Shown piece by piece: positions 49,497 to 58,356 of a stretch of 64,000 bases of DNA. Below the pieces are notes generated by a model that was not told the DNA's origin, searched no databases, and saw only the letters and a list, made by a program, of their open reading frames with translations. The first letter of the stretch is position 1. Each line of letters starts with the position of its first letter. Position numbers and translations under genes: made by a program. This stretch comes from Bacteroidaceae bacterium (GTDB lineage: Bacteria; Bacteroidota; Bacteroidia; Bacteroidales; Bacteroidaceae). The stretch lies in the NCBI GenBank assembly GCA_902362375.1, contig CABIVS010000009.1:120845-184844 (forward strand), written 5' to 3'.

Positions 49497-51397
49497 TGTA
49501 TGATGTTTATTTGTTTCAGTTCACGTTTGTAGTTTCTCAATGACGGCTTGTGCCCTTTCTCCCTTACGATCTGGCGCATCTGTGCAAAGGTGTATGCCTT
49601 CTCCATGTCCAGGCCGTAGTCCGTGGCGAATGCCGTCATTCCGATATAGCAGAAGCCGAACTTCCGGTGCAGCATGTCGGCCGTATAAGGAGTCATGTCT
49701 TCCGCCAAGGTTACGGGGACAGCCATTCCCCGGATCTTGAACTTCAAGCCCTCGATAAGGGTCCCGCAGTTGTCGCTGTGGTAGGTCAGGTCCCTGCGGC
49801 GGGCGCAGTAACCGATGGTCTCACCCATGAAGGTGTTGCGGAAGATTTCCGTACGGTTCAGGTCCTTCAACTTCTCGACACCGTAATAGCAGACCGCCTG
49901 TACGGCTTTCAACGCTTTGTCCACACGGGGTTTGACAAAGCGGGGGTCGTTTTCCGCCACGATCTTTTCCAGCCACGTGCGGTGGAAGGTTCCGACAGGC
50001 ACGTCGAACACCTTCTCCGGCGTGCAGTATTTTGAATCCGACCGCGTCATCATCAGATGTGCCGAGGACGGCTCGTATTGTTCTTTCAGGTAAAAGGCCA
50101 GACAGGTATTGCCGACTTTGCAGTAAGTATAGTCGTCACGGCTGTTTTTCAGCGACAGCATCGTGGTTTCCCCGCCGTAGAACTTCTCGGGCAGTCCGGT
50201 CTGTTGGCAGAACTCCGTGAGGAAATGTCCGGGGATGGCATGTGCATAACTGCGCTCCTGGTAGCACTCCTTCGCCATTTGCGGGGTGATGAACCGTTTG
50301 GCAAAGTCACAGATATGGTAATGACCGTAATCATACGCCGCCTGCGTGTTCGCGGAGCTCTGGAACTTTTTGGGCATCTGGCGGAACCAGCGGAAACTCG
50401 TCCCGTGCTCCATGCAGTAGTCGACAAATTCCCGCGTCCATACATTTTCAGGAAATTCGGGACAGTTGCCGTTTCTTCGGATGAATGCCTTGCACACTTC
50501 CACCGAGAGCAGGGATTGTTCAGTTTCCTCGTCGATATAGCAGTTCGTCTCCCGTTTGCTGTTATCGATGGCAATGACCAGTCTTTCCGGTGTCTTGAAC
50601 CGCTTCGGCAACTCCCCGAACATGTAAGGGTGTTTCTCCATCAGCCGGTCCGCCAGCATGTCGTCCAGATATACCGACAACGGCTTGAAAAACTGGGGGT
50701 CTGTGATGAAGTTTTTTCCTTCGGTCGAACAGACAGCCGCATGGAGAATCTCATAGGAATAGAACCGGGCGGGAACAAGCGAGAGGTCATGTTCCGCCAT
50801 CTTGCGGTAGTATGCCGCAGTCTTGAAACGGGACGGCACGACGGCATCGGTAACCGTGCTCAATATTTTCATCCCGTCGAGCATCCCGTAATAGAACTCT
50901 TGAGTCTTTACCTCAACGGGGACATATCCGAGGATAAGCCCCGTTTTCATGACGGCGTCTGTCCTGCTGTCCGTGTAATACGGGTCGTAAATATAGCTGC
51001 GCAAGGCCAGGTATGCCAGTTGCGCGTCCCAAAGGCGTTCAGGTATGAAGGCGAGAATGTCGAAATCCCCGCGTCCGTTTCGGATGACCGCTTCTGCCAT
51101 TTCTCGGGTAACCATTGCTTCGGGAACGGCCGTGATATTCTTCGGTTTTTTGCGCATGGCGTAGTCACAGACTGCTCCCGAACGGTACGCCTCCGGAATA
51201 TTGCGCAGCTCGAAGCTGTGCCAGCTCTCCGTGCTGCCCGCGATGATTCGTTCTATACGTCCGGGTGTGAGGAAACGTCCCGGAATATGGCTCAGCACCT
51301 CTATTTCCTTGCTTTCGACGGCTGCTTCCACGATCTCTTCCGTGAACAGGTGTTCCGGCAGCCATTCTATGGCCGATACGATGTTATTGTGCCGCAT
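49493..51397 (-). CDS. 634-residue helical-repeat (solenoid) protein
   Basis: The largest gene of the element part. It is built of about ten repeats of the form [ILVM]-P-x-x-[FL]-[hydrophobic]-T-x-E-x-[hydrophobic]-x-x-A. Examples: LPEHLFTEEIVEAAV, IPGRFLTPGRIERII, VPEAMVTREMAEAVI, IPERLWDAQLAYLAL, VPARFYSYEILHAAV, LPKRFKTPERLVIAI, FPENVWTREFVDYCM. Such units resemble DUF4116-like helical repeats, giving a curved solenoid, probably for protein binding. The last 170 residues differ (LKDLNRTEIFRNTFMGETIG; YCARRRDLTYHSDNCG). No signal or membrane span. Overlaps neighbours at both ends. Confidence 0.7.
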   Translation of the reverse strand: MRHNNIVSAIEWLPEHLFTEEIVEAAVESKEIEVLSHIPGRFLTPGRIERIIAGSTESWHSFELRNIPEAYRSGAVCDYAMRKKPKNITAVPEAMVTREMAEAVIRNGRGDFDILAFIPERLWDAQLAYLALRSYIYDPYYTDSRTDAVMKTGLILGYVPVEVKTQEFYYGMLDGMKILSTVTDAVVPSRFKTAAYYRKMAEHDLSLVPARFYSYEILHAAVCSTEGKNFITDPQFFKPLSVYLDDMLADRLMEKHPYMFGELPKRFKTPERLVIAIDNSKRETNCYIDEETEQSLLSVEVCKAFIRRNGNCPEFPENVWTREFVDYCMEHGTSFRWFRQMPKKFQSSANTQAAYDYGHYHICDFAKRFITPQMAKECYQERSYAHAIPGHFLTEFCQQTGLPEKFYGGETTMLSLKNSRDDYTYCKVGNTCLAFYLKEQYEPSSAHLMMTRSDSKYCTPEKVFDVPVGTFHRTWLEKIVAENDPRFVKPRVDKALKAVQAVCYYGVEKLKDLNRTEIFRNTFMGETIGYCARRRDLTYHSDNCGTLIEGLKFKIRGMAVPVTLAEDMTPYTADMLHRKFGFCYIGMTAFATDYGLDMEKAYTFAQMRQIVREKGHKPSLRNYKRELKQINIIQ

Positions 51398-51974
51398 ACA
51401 GTTTCTTTTTAAGGTTGGACGAACGGACGATTCTCACAAGGCGGCACCCCCGGTAGACATAGAGTATCCTGGATTCCCGTTCGGCGAGTTCCTCAAGTCC
51501 CTGCCAGTGCTGCGGTGTATTTATCTTTTCGAGTCGGACATGGTTGTTCACATATACCGTGATCGGTTTCATGCTGTCATGGGAGGGCGTATCTTCGACG
51601 AAGAGCGGCAGTTCACAGTATTCTCCCTTGTCCATGACATGCCATCTGCCGTTATCGAACAGGAGGCACGTGTCCTCCATGCGGCCGAAAATGTCTGCGT
51701 TGTCCGCGATGCGTGATGCGGATTGCCGCGGTGTTTCCCGTCCGTCACGGATCTTTGAAAAACAGTGGACGGTATCGCCGGTTCCTGTCCATTTTCCATA
51801 GGGTGACGGTCCCAGTTTTTGTATGTCGCCCAGCGACAGCAGGGCATCTACCCGTCTGTCATTGGGATAGAACACCCGGAGTTTCCTCACAAGGTCTTTT
51901 GAAAGCGTCTCATGGAGCGCCTTGATGTGCCGGACACTGCCGTCCGGCAACAGTTTTCCGATTTGTATGCTCAT
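51384..51974 (-). CDS. Hypothetical protein, 196 residues
   Basis: Starts MSIQIGKLLPDGSVRHIKAL. Predominantly beta (DNGRWHVMDKGEYCELPLFV; MKPITVYVNNHVRLEKINTP; ESRILYVYRGCRLVRIVRSS). No family recognised. Its end overlaps the start of the solenoid gene by 14 bp, so the two are likely co-translated and might act together. Confidence 0.6.
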   Translation of the reverse strand: MSIQIGKLLPDGSVRHIKALHETLSKDLVRKLRVFYPNDRRVDALLSLGDIQKLGPSPYGKWTGTGDTVHCFSKIRDGRETPRQSASRIADNADIFGRMEDTCLLFDNGRWHVMDKGEYCELPLFVEDTPSHDSMKPITVYVNNHVRLEKINTPQHWQGLEELAERESRILYVYRGCRLVRIVRSSNLKKKLYAAQ

Positions 51975-52104
51975 AATAGTGCTATCTCTTGTTGTTGAAG
52001 TATAGCCGGGTCGTCCTTCTTTCGATTGACAGTCCGGCTTGAAAATTATGATTTACAGAAGTCTTCGGACTGGTATCCGGCCATGTCCGGTACGGAACCG
52101 CGTG

Positions 52105-52773
52105 TCATTCCGTCCTGTCGTCTTCCCGTCTTTTCATTTTCAGTTCCCTGCCGGTTGCCGTGCGGCAGAGCGGCAGTTTCCCGGAAGCGGTTTGCTTGCA
52201 TCCCTCGACGAGCCGTCCTTCGGACACCATTTTCCCGTACATTTCCCTGATATAACGGTATGCCGGGGAGGTGTTCGAATAAACGGACTTCCCACGGAGT
52301 GTCTTGACACGCAGCTTTTCGACGAGTATTTCCAGCACCTGCTCCCGGCTCTTGTACAGGTTCCGGCGCTTGGTGCGGAAGGCGTCGAGAAAGACACCCC
52401 CGATAGTCATGTCATGAGTCTTGTGGTAATACGCGAGTTCTTCCTCCTCCGTCAGGTCGAGAATCTCGCCGTAAGTGTCAGTACGTAGGTACCGGAAGGT
52501 CGTTCCTTGTGCCAGAATCTTCTCGATAAGCTCCATGTGCTCTTTAAGAACAGGGCCCGATAACGATTGGGGATGACAGTACAGGCATGTCTTTCCGAGA
52601 TACACCTCGGGACAACCGTCTTTGTATTTGTTTTCCTTGATGCTGAACCCTGTTTCCGTGAAAAGGCGCTTTACCTCGTCGAAGAAGCGTCCGGCTTTCT
52701 CTTCCGGCATGCGACCGCCGTCATAGCCGGACTCGACGCGGAAGTATGTGTCGATATATATCGGTGTGTCCAT
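52105..52773 (-). CDS. Hypothetical protein, 222 residues
   Basis: Starts MDTPIYIDTYFRVESGYDGG. There is a helix-rich N-terminal half (RFFDEVKRLFTETGFSIKEN), a region CPEVYLGKTCLYCHPQSLSG, and a C-terminal half that looks like a winged-helix or HTH segment (SREQVLEILVEKLRVKTLRG; YRYIREMYGKMVSEGRLVEG) with a basic tail. It may bind DNA. It directly follows the recombinase gene (81 bp), so control of recombination is possible. Inference only. Confidence 0.6.
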   Translation of the reverse strand: MDTPIYIDTYFRVESGYDGGRMPEEKAGRFFDEVKRLFTETGFSIKENKYKDGCPEVYLGKTCLYCHPQSLSGPVLKEHMELIEKILAQGTTFRYLRTDTYGEILDLTEEEELAYYHKTHDMTIGGVFLDAFRTKRRNLYKSREQVLEILVEKLRVKTLRGKSVYSNTSPAYRYIREMYGKMVSEGRLVEGCKQTASGKLPLCRTATGRELKMKRREDDRTE

Positions 52774-52854
52774 TTACAGTTCTGATTTTGATATGTTATA
52801 TAAAGCATAGCCCGGAACCTCCCGCTCGGGTTCCGGGCATCGTTGAAAATATTC

Positions 52855-53445
52855 TCATAGACGTATGGAATCGAACACTTTGTCGATGTCCTCCTGCGCC
52901 AGCCCGATGTAGCGCCGGGTGGTTTCCAGGTTGGAATGGCGGAATATCTGGTTGAGCAGGATCAGGCCCTCGGCCGAGCGTCCCATCAGCTCGTAGACAT
53001 AGCGCCCGAAAGTCTTGCGGAAGGTATGTGTGGAGAATGCCCTGATCGGCAGCCTGTACCTTACCTTGAATACCTTGAGCAGCCTGTTGATGTATTCCAG
53101 CGAGTAAGGTTTCCCGGTACGCGGGCTGAGAAAGATGTACTGTTCGGGGGCGGGTTGTCCGAGCATCTCGTACAGGAAACGGTTCTTCTCCTGCACGTCC
53201 CTGTTGAACTTGATCAGGCGGTTTTTCTTTGTTTTCTGCTCGATGCGGGTCATGGTGCTTTTTCCTAAGATGTCTTTCCAGCGCAGGGTCCTCACGTCGG
53301 AGGCCCTGCATGCCGTGCAGAACGACAGCCAGCAGTAGGTCTCCCACAGGTACTCGCCGTCCTTCTCAAGCCCGCGGACCAGCCTGTTATATTCCGCTAT
53401 GGGCAGGTAGTCGGCTGTCGTCAGTTGTCCCTTGATTCTTGTCAC
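52855..53445 (-). CDS. Tyrosine recombinase, catalytic domain only
   Basis: A 196-residue protein starting at GTG. All catalytic residues are visible: R47 in TACRASDVRTL, K71/K73 in IEQKTKKNR, H140 and R143 in FSTHTFRKTFG, H170 in IFRHSNLETT, and the nucleophile Y179 in RRYIGLAQED. The N-terminal core-binding (SAM-like) domain found in full integrases and XerC/D is absent, so it is about half the usual length. It lies in the middle of the element, not at the border, next to a DUF932 gene. It may resolve multimers, invert a promoter, or need a partner for DNA binding. Confidence 0.88.
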   Translation of the reverse strand: MTRIKGQLTTADYLPIAEYNRLVRGLEKDGEYLWETYCWLSFCTACRASDVRTLRWKDILGKSTMTRIEQKTKKNRLIKFNRDVQEKNRFLYEMLGQPAPEQYIFLSPRTGKPYSLEYINRLLKVFKVRYRLPIRAFSTHTFRKTFGRYVYELMGRSAEGLILLNQIFRHSNLETTRRYIGLAQEDIDKVFDSIRL

Positions 53446-53456
53446 GTGGCAGCCTT

Positions 53457-54356
53457 TTAAGATTCCGGCAACCCTTCCGAGAGCATCAGCTCGGCCAGCG
53501 CCCCGTTCTGGGGAATCATGGCCGGAATGTCCGTACGTCCGGGCTTGTAGATTTCGGTTGCCACGTTATAGATATCCCACGCCGTGAGCGTCTTCTTCTC
53601 TTCGGTGAGTTTGAGCAGGTCCTCGGTGAAGATGGAAATCTGGGACTGGTTCAGGGGATAGGTCTCCACCTTGGACGAAAGACGCTTGTCGGAACTGTCA
53701 TGCGATACGCGCAATGCTGTCAGCAATCCGATGTAGGCGTACATCTCCACCGGGGTAATTACTTTCGCTTTCAGGCGGCGGATGCGTTCCCTGTCCTCGT
53801 TCATCTGTACCTCGAAGTTCGAGAGCCACTCGTCTACACGACCGAAAAGCTCTTCGGTGGTGACTTTGTCTTTCCCGTAGTTCGACACACTGCGTTCGGG
53901 GGAGAGGATGCACTGGTTGTGGCACACCCTGACGCACGGGCCGATGGCCGCCTGGATGCCGTCCTGATGGAAGGCGATGACAAGCGTCGTGGTCAGCTCG
54001 TCCGTTTCCCATTCCTTAATGCGGATGGTCGTATAAACGCGGCGCAGGATATGCGCCTCGACGGCCATCGCCCCGTACTTTTGTTCCACCTGGGGCAGGA
54101 CGACCACGCCGGGCTGTGCCTTGTTCTTGTTCTGGGCGGCGAAGATTTCCTCCACCTCGTAATTCAGGTTGTGTTTCTGGCAGATGTCCGCCATGCGCTC
54201 TATCACCTCGTAATGGTAGATTCCCTTGAGCGGGTTGCCATAGATGTCATTTTCCTTGTGTGTGCGCCGGAGCGTGTCGAGCGTCATCACCTCGACGTTG
54301 TTGTTCTGGAAATCGAACTGCACGGGGGCGGCCGTTGTTGCTAATGCTGTTGCCAT
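53457..54356 (-). CDS. DUF932 domain-containing protein
   Basis: A 299-residue phage/plasmid-type protein. The core YNPLKGIYHYEVIERMADIC-type opening, AHILRRVYTTIRIKEWETDE, LTTTLVIAFHQDGIQAAIG, PCVRVCHNQCILSPERSVSN and TAWDIYNVATEIYKPGRTDI fit DUF932 as I know it from plasmids, phages and conjugative elements. The biochemical role is unknown; location beside recombination genes is common. It lies 11 bp ahead of the tyrosine recombinase gene, so they are probably co-transcribed. Confidence 0.8.
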   Translation of the reverse strand: MATALATTAAPVQFDFQNNNVEVMTLDTLRRTHKENDIYGNPLKGIYHYEVIERMADICQKHNLNYEVEEIFAAQNKNKAQPGVVVLPQVEQKYGAMAVEAHILRRVYTTIRIKEWETDELTTTLVIAFHQDGIQAAIGPCVRVCHNQCILSPERSVSNYGKDKVTTEELFGRVDEWLSNFEVQMNEDRERIRRLKAKVITPVEMYAYIGLLTALRVSHDSSDKRLSSKVETYPLNQSQISIFTEDLLKLTEEKKTLTAWDIYNVATEIYKPGRTDIPAMIPQNGALAELMLSEGLPES

Positions 54357-54425
54357 AATGATTGATATTAAAAAAGTTATACAATAAGAAAGGCGGTGAA
54401 CCGTTGTCCATCGCCTTTCCGGAAT

Positions 54426-55187
54426 TCATTTTGCGGTTTCAGGCAGGTAACGCCTGCATATCAGGTCCGTGATACTCGGGTAATACACGTTGCCATAAGT
54501 TCCGTATGGTCCGAAACGGGCAAGGAAGCGGAAGTAAAAATCTACCGGACGCCGGTAGCTCGTCTGTATTTTGGTTTTCAGCAGGCGGTAGGCGTACTCG
54601 TCAGAATTTTCCACCTTGACCTTGCGTCCGTTGAAATAATAGTTTCCCTCCTTATCTGAAGAAAACGATACCTCTTCCTTTGCCGGACGCTCGCCGGCAA
54701 CGACCCTGAAGAAGTCCTCCAGGGAGCGGCAATCCTGGTATTCTACCGGAATCGTGTCGCCCTCTCGCAGTTTCACGTCCAGTTTGTCAAGCAGTGTCTT
54801 GATGGCGGGCGTGTAGATATTTTCGGATTGGAAGCATCTTGTATCCCGCCAGTATTTCTCGAAAAGAGAGCCGGTTTCAAGGAGTAGGAACAGGGTTTCA
54901 CGCGCTGTCTGCGGTTTATCGGCCAGATACGGAATATACTCGGTCACCAGTATGGAAAGTGAAAGATACTCCTCCGGTTGCAGGTCGCTCTTCTGGTGCA
55001 GGTTACAGTGCCTCTCGAGCAGGGAGTCGATGTCGGCTTCCCGCAAGCTTTCGTCCGTCCATACCAGGCAACCTTCTTTCTTGCAGGCGGGACATTTATC
55101 CGCTCCATACGGCAGGAGCATCACCTTGCCGCAATCGGAACAGGTGACCAGGTCGCCTCGTTCCGTATAAACATCTACCGTTTCCAT
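54426..55187 (-). CDS. Zinc-ribbon hypothetical protein, 253 residues
   Basis: Starts METVDVYTERGDLVTCSDCG (55187). A four-Cys ribbon (CSDCGKVMLLPYGADKCPAC) is at the N-terminus. The middle is helical (LSLSILVTEYIPYLADKPQT; SLFEKYWRDTRCFQSENIYT) and the C-terminus ends with SITDLICRRYLPETAK. No family name. Two bp after the stop of the next zinc-ribbon gene. Confidence 0.65.
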   Translation of the reverse strand: METVDVYTERGDLVTCSDCGKVMLLPYGADKCPACKKEGCLVWTDESLREADIDSLLERHCNLHQKSDLQPEEYLSLSILVTEYIPYLADKPQTARETLFLLLETGSLFEKYWRDTRCFQSENIYTPAIKTLLDKLDVKLREGDTIPVEYQDCRSLEDFFRVVAGERPAKEEVSFSSDKEGNYYFNGRKVKVENSDEYAYRLLKTKIQTSYRRPVDFYFRFLARFGPYGTYGNVYYPSITDLICRRYLPETAK

Positions 55188-55189
55188 TC

Positions 55190-56002
55190 TCAATCCTCCG
55201 CGTAAGGCCATTCAAGGCAGCAGTCATTGCATACGGCCACGCCCTCGTCACTCAGAATGTCAATATCTGTGCCCCCACATTCGGGGCATACCGGTGCTTT
55301 TTTCTTGTCCATTCGTCGCTCTGCCGCTTCTTCCGTCAGAAGCAGCGGCACCCAGTATGCCGATGTGCCAAAATCCCGTATCCCGTTTTCATCCTGTATG
55401 GGTTCACAACCTTTCGTTCCCATGTATTTCTGGGAGTCCGGCCAACACACGGCACGGTAACACTTGTCCCGTTCGGGAGATTTGCCGGTATGGCGTATAT
55501 AGTCTTCCTCGGGCACGTAAAGCGCCCCGTTGTCCCCGCTTCCCCATGCCGGATAACCGGTTCCTTCTTCCTCGAAAGGAGCACTTTCCTCGGGAAATTC
55601 CACGAGTGCATATAACTTGTCATCCCATGCTAGGGAACACTCGCCGCAGTGGAACCGACTTTCGTGAATATCATAACGGATATTTTCCGAATTGCATTTC
55701 GGACAGATAATGTCTTTTGTTTTTACTTTCGGGAAACTCAGGATTTCTCCGGCAATGATTTCCATGCTGGGCCAGAACAACTGTTCGCAGTAATCGTCGG
55801 CCATCTTTTCCGCCAGATTCTGCATGTCGTCATCGCTGATCTTTTCCACATCGAAACCTTGTCCTTCCAGGTCATCGCGGTGGACGGACGTGATAGGGAA
55901 ATACCCGGCGTTCAGCTCCCGGATAAATTGTCTTTCCTCTTCTGTCGGTTCGGGTAAGTTGTTGAAATATTCCCTGAGCCGTTGATAAAGTTCTCTTACC
56001 AT
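55190..56002 (-). CDS. Protein with two zinc ribbons, 270 residues
   Basis: The N-terminal 85 residues (EEERQFIRELNAGYFPITSV; MQNLAEKMADDYCEQLFWPS) form a helical domain that recurs in Bacteroides element proteins. Ribbon one is CPKCNSENIRYDIHESRFHC plus GEC. Ribbon two, at the C-terminus, is CPECGGTDIDILSDEGVAVC plus NDC. Between them is a region with VPEEDYIRHTGKSPERDKCY. Probably nucleic-acid or protein binding. Function unknown. Confidence 0.68.
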   Translation of the reverse strand: MVRELYQRLREYFNNLPEPTEEERQFIRELNAGYFPITSVHRDDLEGQGFDVEKISDDDMQNLAEKMADDYCEQLFWPSMEIIAGEILSFPKVKTKDIICPKCNSENIRYDIHESRFHCGECSLAWDDKLYALVEFPEESAPFEEEGTGYPAWGSGDNGALYVPEEDYIRHTGKSPERDKCYRAVCWPDSQKYMGTKGCEPIQDENGIRDFGTSAYWVPLLLTEEAAERRMDKKKAPVCPECGGTDIDILSDEGVAVCNDCCLEWPYAED

Positions 56003-56023
56003 AATTATATTCCTGTTTTTAAT

Positions 56024-56239
56024 CTAATATCCACCAGTCGAGGACCAGTAGTTCCGGTCCATGATTTTTTCAAGTTCGAGGTCGGAACGTTCTTTCCAGA
56101 GGTCGAAGTCATCAAGCAGCTCCGTTCCGTCCTCCAGAGAAAGCACAGTATCCTCATTGTCAAACAGATAGTCTTGTATGTCATATCCGGACGGATAACG
56201 GTTTTCCCGGATGATTTCTTCTGCAATTTCCTTGTCCAT
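56024..56239 (-). CDS. Small acidic protein, 71 residues
   Basis: Starts MDKEIAEEIIRENRYPSGYD. Very acidic (DTVLSLEDGTELLDDFDLWK) and ends MDRNYWSSTGGY. No family recognised. Lies 15 bp after the 178-residue gene and 21 bp before the two-ribbon gene. Confidence 0.6.
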   Translation of the reverse strand: MDKEIAEEIIRENRYPSGYDIQDYLFDNEDTVLSLEDGTELLDDFDLWKERSDLELEKIMDRNYWSSTGGY

Positions 56240-56254
56240 TCGGTTGCCATTTTT

Positions 56255-56791
56255 TCAGTTCGCCGGTATTGTAACCGGATTCATTTGTTTTGTCTTTTCC
56301 TTGTAAAACCTGTCGATGGCAAGGAAGTAGTCCTCCGCATCCCAATCAGTGCCCGCATGCTCAGTCTCGAATTCTTCCGCCCACTGGACGATCTCGGCAT
56401 TGACGGCACGGGAGTCCCTGTCCTCCCACAGGTTGTCCGCCCCGGCATTGTAGGCAAGGTCCACGACAGCCTCCTGCAACTTGTTGTAGCCGTTACACTC
56501 TCTACCGTTGGAACGCAGCCATAAGTCCACGTCGACGGCATCCTCTTCCGTCGTCCCATTGTGCAGGCACAGGCACTGCCCGTTGCCGTTATGGCATACG
56601 AGGACCGGCCGTTTGGTGTCGGGGCATATCCGTACCAGCAGCTCATTGGCGGCAAGTGTTTCCGTATCATGCCCATTGAGCATTGCAGGAAGCGCCTGGC
56701 TGACCAGACTCAGGATTTCCTGTTCCTCCTTTGTCCCGGACGGCTTGGAAGCCAACAGGTTCTGTATGCGTTTAAGAAGATTGTAAATCAT
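56255..56791 (-). CDS. Hypothetical protein, 178 residues
   Basis: An N-terminal helical part (MIYNLLKRIQNLLASKPSGT; SLVSQALPAMLNGHDTETLA), a small strand region with His and Cys (RPVLVCHNGNGQCLCLHNGT), and an acidic C-terminal helical domain (GADNLWEDRDSRAVNAEIVQ; DAEDYFLAIDRFYKEKTKQM). Not recognised. Two bp after the 340-residue gene. Confidence 0.6.
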   Translation of the reverse strand: MIYNLLKRIQNLLASKPSGTKEEQEILSLVSQALPAMLNGHDTETLAANELLVRICPDTKRPVLVCHNGNGQCLCLHNGTTEEDAVDVDLWLRSNGRECNGYNKLQEAVVDLAYNAGADNLWEDRDSRAVNAEIVQWAEEFETEHAGTDWDAEDYFLAIDRFYKEKTKQMNPVTIPAN

Positions 56792-56793
56792 AA

Positions 56794-57816
56794 TCAGCAG
56801 TCATTATGTTCTTTCCAGATTTTACGTTTCTCGTCATAGCCCTTGTTTTCCCACCATTCATTGCAGGTTTCGGCAAACCCCTGATGGTTGTCTCCGGCCG
56901 GACACTTGTCCTGACGGCAACCCGTGATCTGTTCCATTTGATTTGCGTCCAACGAGTTCCACCATTCCTCCATGCGTTCTTTGAACTCTTTTAAAGTACA
57001 GAATGGCTGATGGTCCTCGCATTCGTCGCACCAGTTATCATAGCGGTCTATACCCGTGGTACCGATGAATGTACGGGCATTCGGATCCACCCATGCCTGG
57101 GTCTGTATATTGTCTGAACCGCACCCCTCGCATACGACAATCTCGTCGTCATTGACATCAGCGGAGATGAACCCGTGTTCTTCCAGCCAGTGGGCAATCT
57201 CAAGCAATCCCTCGGTCTGTACCTGTCCGATGGGCTCATCGAAATCCTCGCCGGCTTCGCCGTTGAGCGTGCAGAGCAGTTTGCCGTTCCCGTCGATGAA
57301 AAGTTCATAAACGGTCGCACTTTCATAACCGCCGTATCCGTAAAAAGCGGAATTGTGGACCACCACTATCGGGGAGGTTTCATACTCCGCTGATTCCGCC
57401 TCCCGGTAATGTACGCCGCAGTTGCGGTAGAACGTGCCGATGATGTTGTTCTCCTTCTTCACGGCGTCGCGGATTTTCTCCATAAGTGATCTTCTGATGG
57501 AGATGATACTGAGGTGCGCATAATCCTTACGGAGACGTCTGTACACTTCCTGCTCGAAGTTGCCTCGAACAGAGTCGAAAGGGGATACGCCGGCGTTCTC
57601 CCGGATATATTTGTCCTCGTTAAAGTTGTAGCGCCGGCAGACAATATTCTTGACGCGGCGGAATTCCTCTCCGGCAAATTTGAGGATACTGTTCTCGCCT
57701 AGCGAAGTCGGAAAATAGCAGCGGGGCATGTGCACTGTCATTTCACGGTAAAGTGTGTCATCGTCTTCCGGAAAGGTTCTGTCTGTTTCCGGCTTTGTAG
57801 GTTTTTCCTGTTCCAT
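56794..57816 (-). CDS. Multi-domain zinc-ribbon protein, 340 residues
   Basis: Three parts can be told apart. Residues 1-135 are helical (FAGEEFRRVKNIVCRRYNFN; SRRSL-like helix IISIRRSLMEKIRDAVKKEN). A beta domain follows (SPIVVVHNSAFYGYGGYESA; YELFIDGNGKLLCTLNGEAG). The C-terminal third has a zinc ribbon (CEGCGSDNIQTQAWVDPNAR...CDEC) and an extra motif WWNSLDANQMEQITGCRQDK, then CNEWWENKGYDEKRKIWKEH. It looks like a fusion of small domains that I would expect as separate genes in related elements. Function unknown. Confidence 0.65.
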   Translation of the reverse strand: MEQEKPTKPETDRTFPEDDDTLYREMTVHMPRCYFPTSLGENSILKFAGEEFRRVKNIVCRRYNFNEDKYIRENAGVSPFDSVRGNFEQEVYRRLRKDYAHLSIISIRRSLMEKIRDAVKKENNIIGTFYRNCGVHYREAESAEYETSPIVVVHNSAFYGYGGYESATVYELFIDGNGKLLCTLNGEAGEDFDEPIGQVQTEGLLEIAHWLEEHGFISADVNDDEIVVCEGCGSDNIQTQAWVDPNARTFIGTTGIDRYDNWCDECEDHQPFCTLKEFKERMEEWWNSLDANQMEQITGCRQDKCPAGDNHQGFAETCNEWWENKGYDEKRKIWKEHNDC

Positions 57817-57875
57817 GTTGCTTGTTTTTTATCTGTAGTTGAACAATTTCCGGTTTGCCGCCCGTTGCATGGCGG

Positions 57876-58085
57876 TCACCATATTCTTATGTCATAATCT
57901 TTAAAATAGTATTCCAACTCTTTTAATCCTTCCAAAGAGTGCAGCTCGTTCTTTCCGGTCACTTCGATGTCGACGGATACTGCATTTTCATCTTTGATGT
58001 TTACTTTGGCATTGTCAAATACGCATCTTACATATTCTGCAATGCATGAGGCAGGCAGGTCGTTTTTTACAATATTAAGTACCAT
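57876..58085 (-). CDS. Small hypothetical protein, 69 residues
   Basis: Starts MVLNIVKNDLPASCIAEYVR. Predicted ferredoxin-like mix (CVFDNAKVNIKDENAVSVDI; SLEGLKELEYYFKDYDIRIW). It is more AT-rich than its neighbours. The ATG is two bp past the stop of the upstream 72-residue gene. No family recognised. Confidence 0.55.
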   Translation of the reverse strand: MVLNIVKNDLPASCIAEYVRCVFDNAKVNIKDENAVSVDIEVTGKNELHSLEGLKELEYYFKDYDIRIW

Positions 58086-58086
58086 A

Positions 58087-58305
58087 TTATTTATTGTTCA
58101 TTAAATGTTTGCTACGTCCATAAACCGGGCACCGCTTGCGGTATCTGCATTCGCCCCGGGCCGCGTCGGTATGCGCCCGGTGCCATTCATCCCAGCTCTT
58201 CACTCCATTGTCTGTAAGGAATATGATCAGTTGCATGCAGCAGAAACCGCGTTCCTCACGTTTCCGGTCATGAAGGTTGGCCAGCCCGTTATCTTTAGGT
58301 TTCAT
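58087..58305 (-). CDS. Small hypothetical protein, 72 residues
   Basis: Starts MKPKDNGLANLHDRKREERG. Cys at CCMQLIIFL and a basic tail (CRYRKRCPVYGRSKHLMNNK). The stop is almost adjacent to the next start, which supports it as a real gene. Family unknown. Confidence 0.5.
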   Translation of the reverse strand: MKPKDNGLANLHDRKREERGFCCMQLIIFLTDNGVKSWDEWHRAHTDAARGECRYRKRCPVYGRSKHLMNNK

Positions 58306-58356
58306 ACAGGTTTGATGTTACGGCAGGTTTGCTCGAAACGCCTTCATGGCATATCA

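Noticed and set aside
50057..51412. Long plus-strand open frame (451 codons) opposite the solenoid gene
   Set aside because: It lies wholly antisense to the 634-residue gene, which has regular repeats and coupled neighbours; the plus-strand product has no coherent motifs.
53439..54344. Plus-strand frame of about 300 codons opposite DUF932
   Set aside because: DUF932 on the minus strand is recognisable; the opposite frame is a GC-rich shadow.
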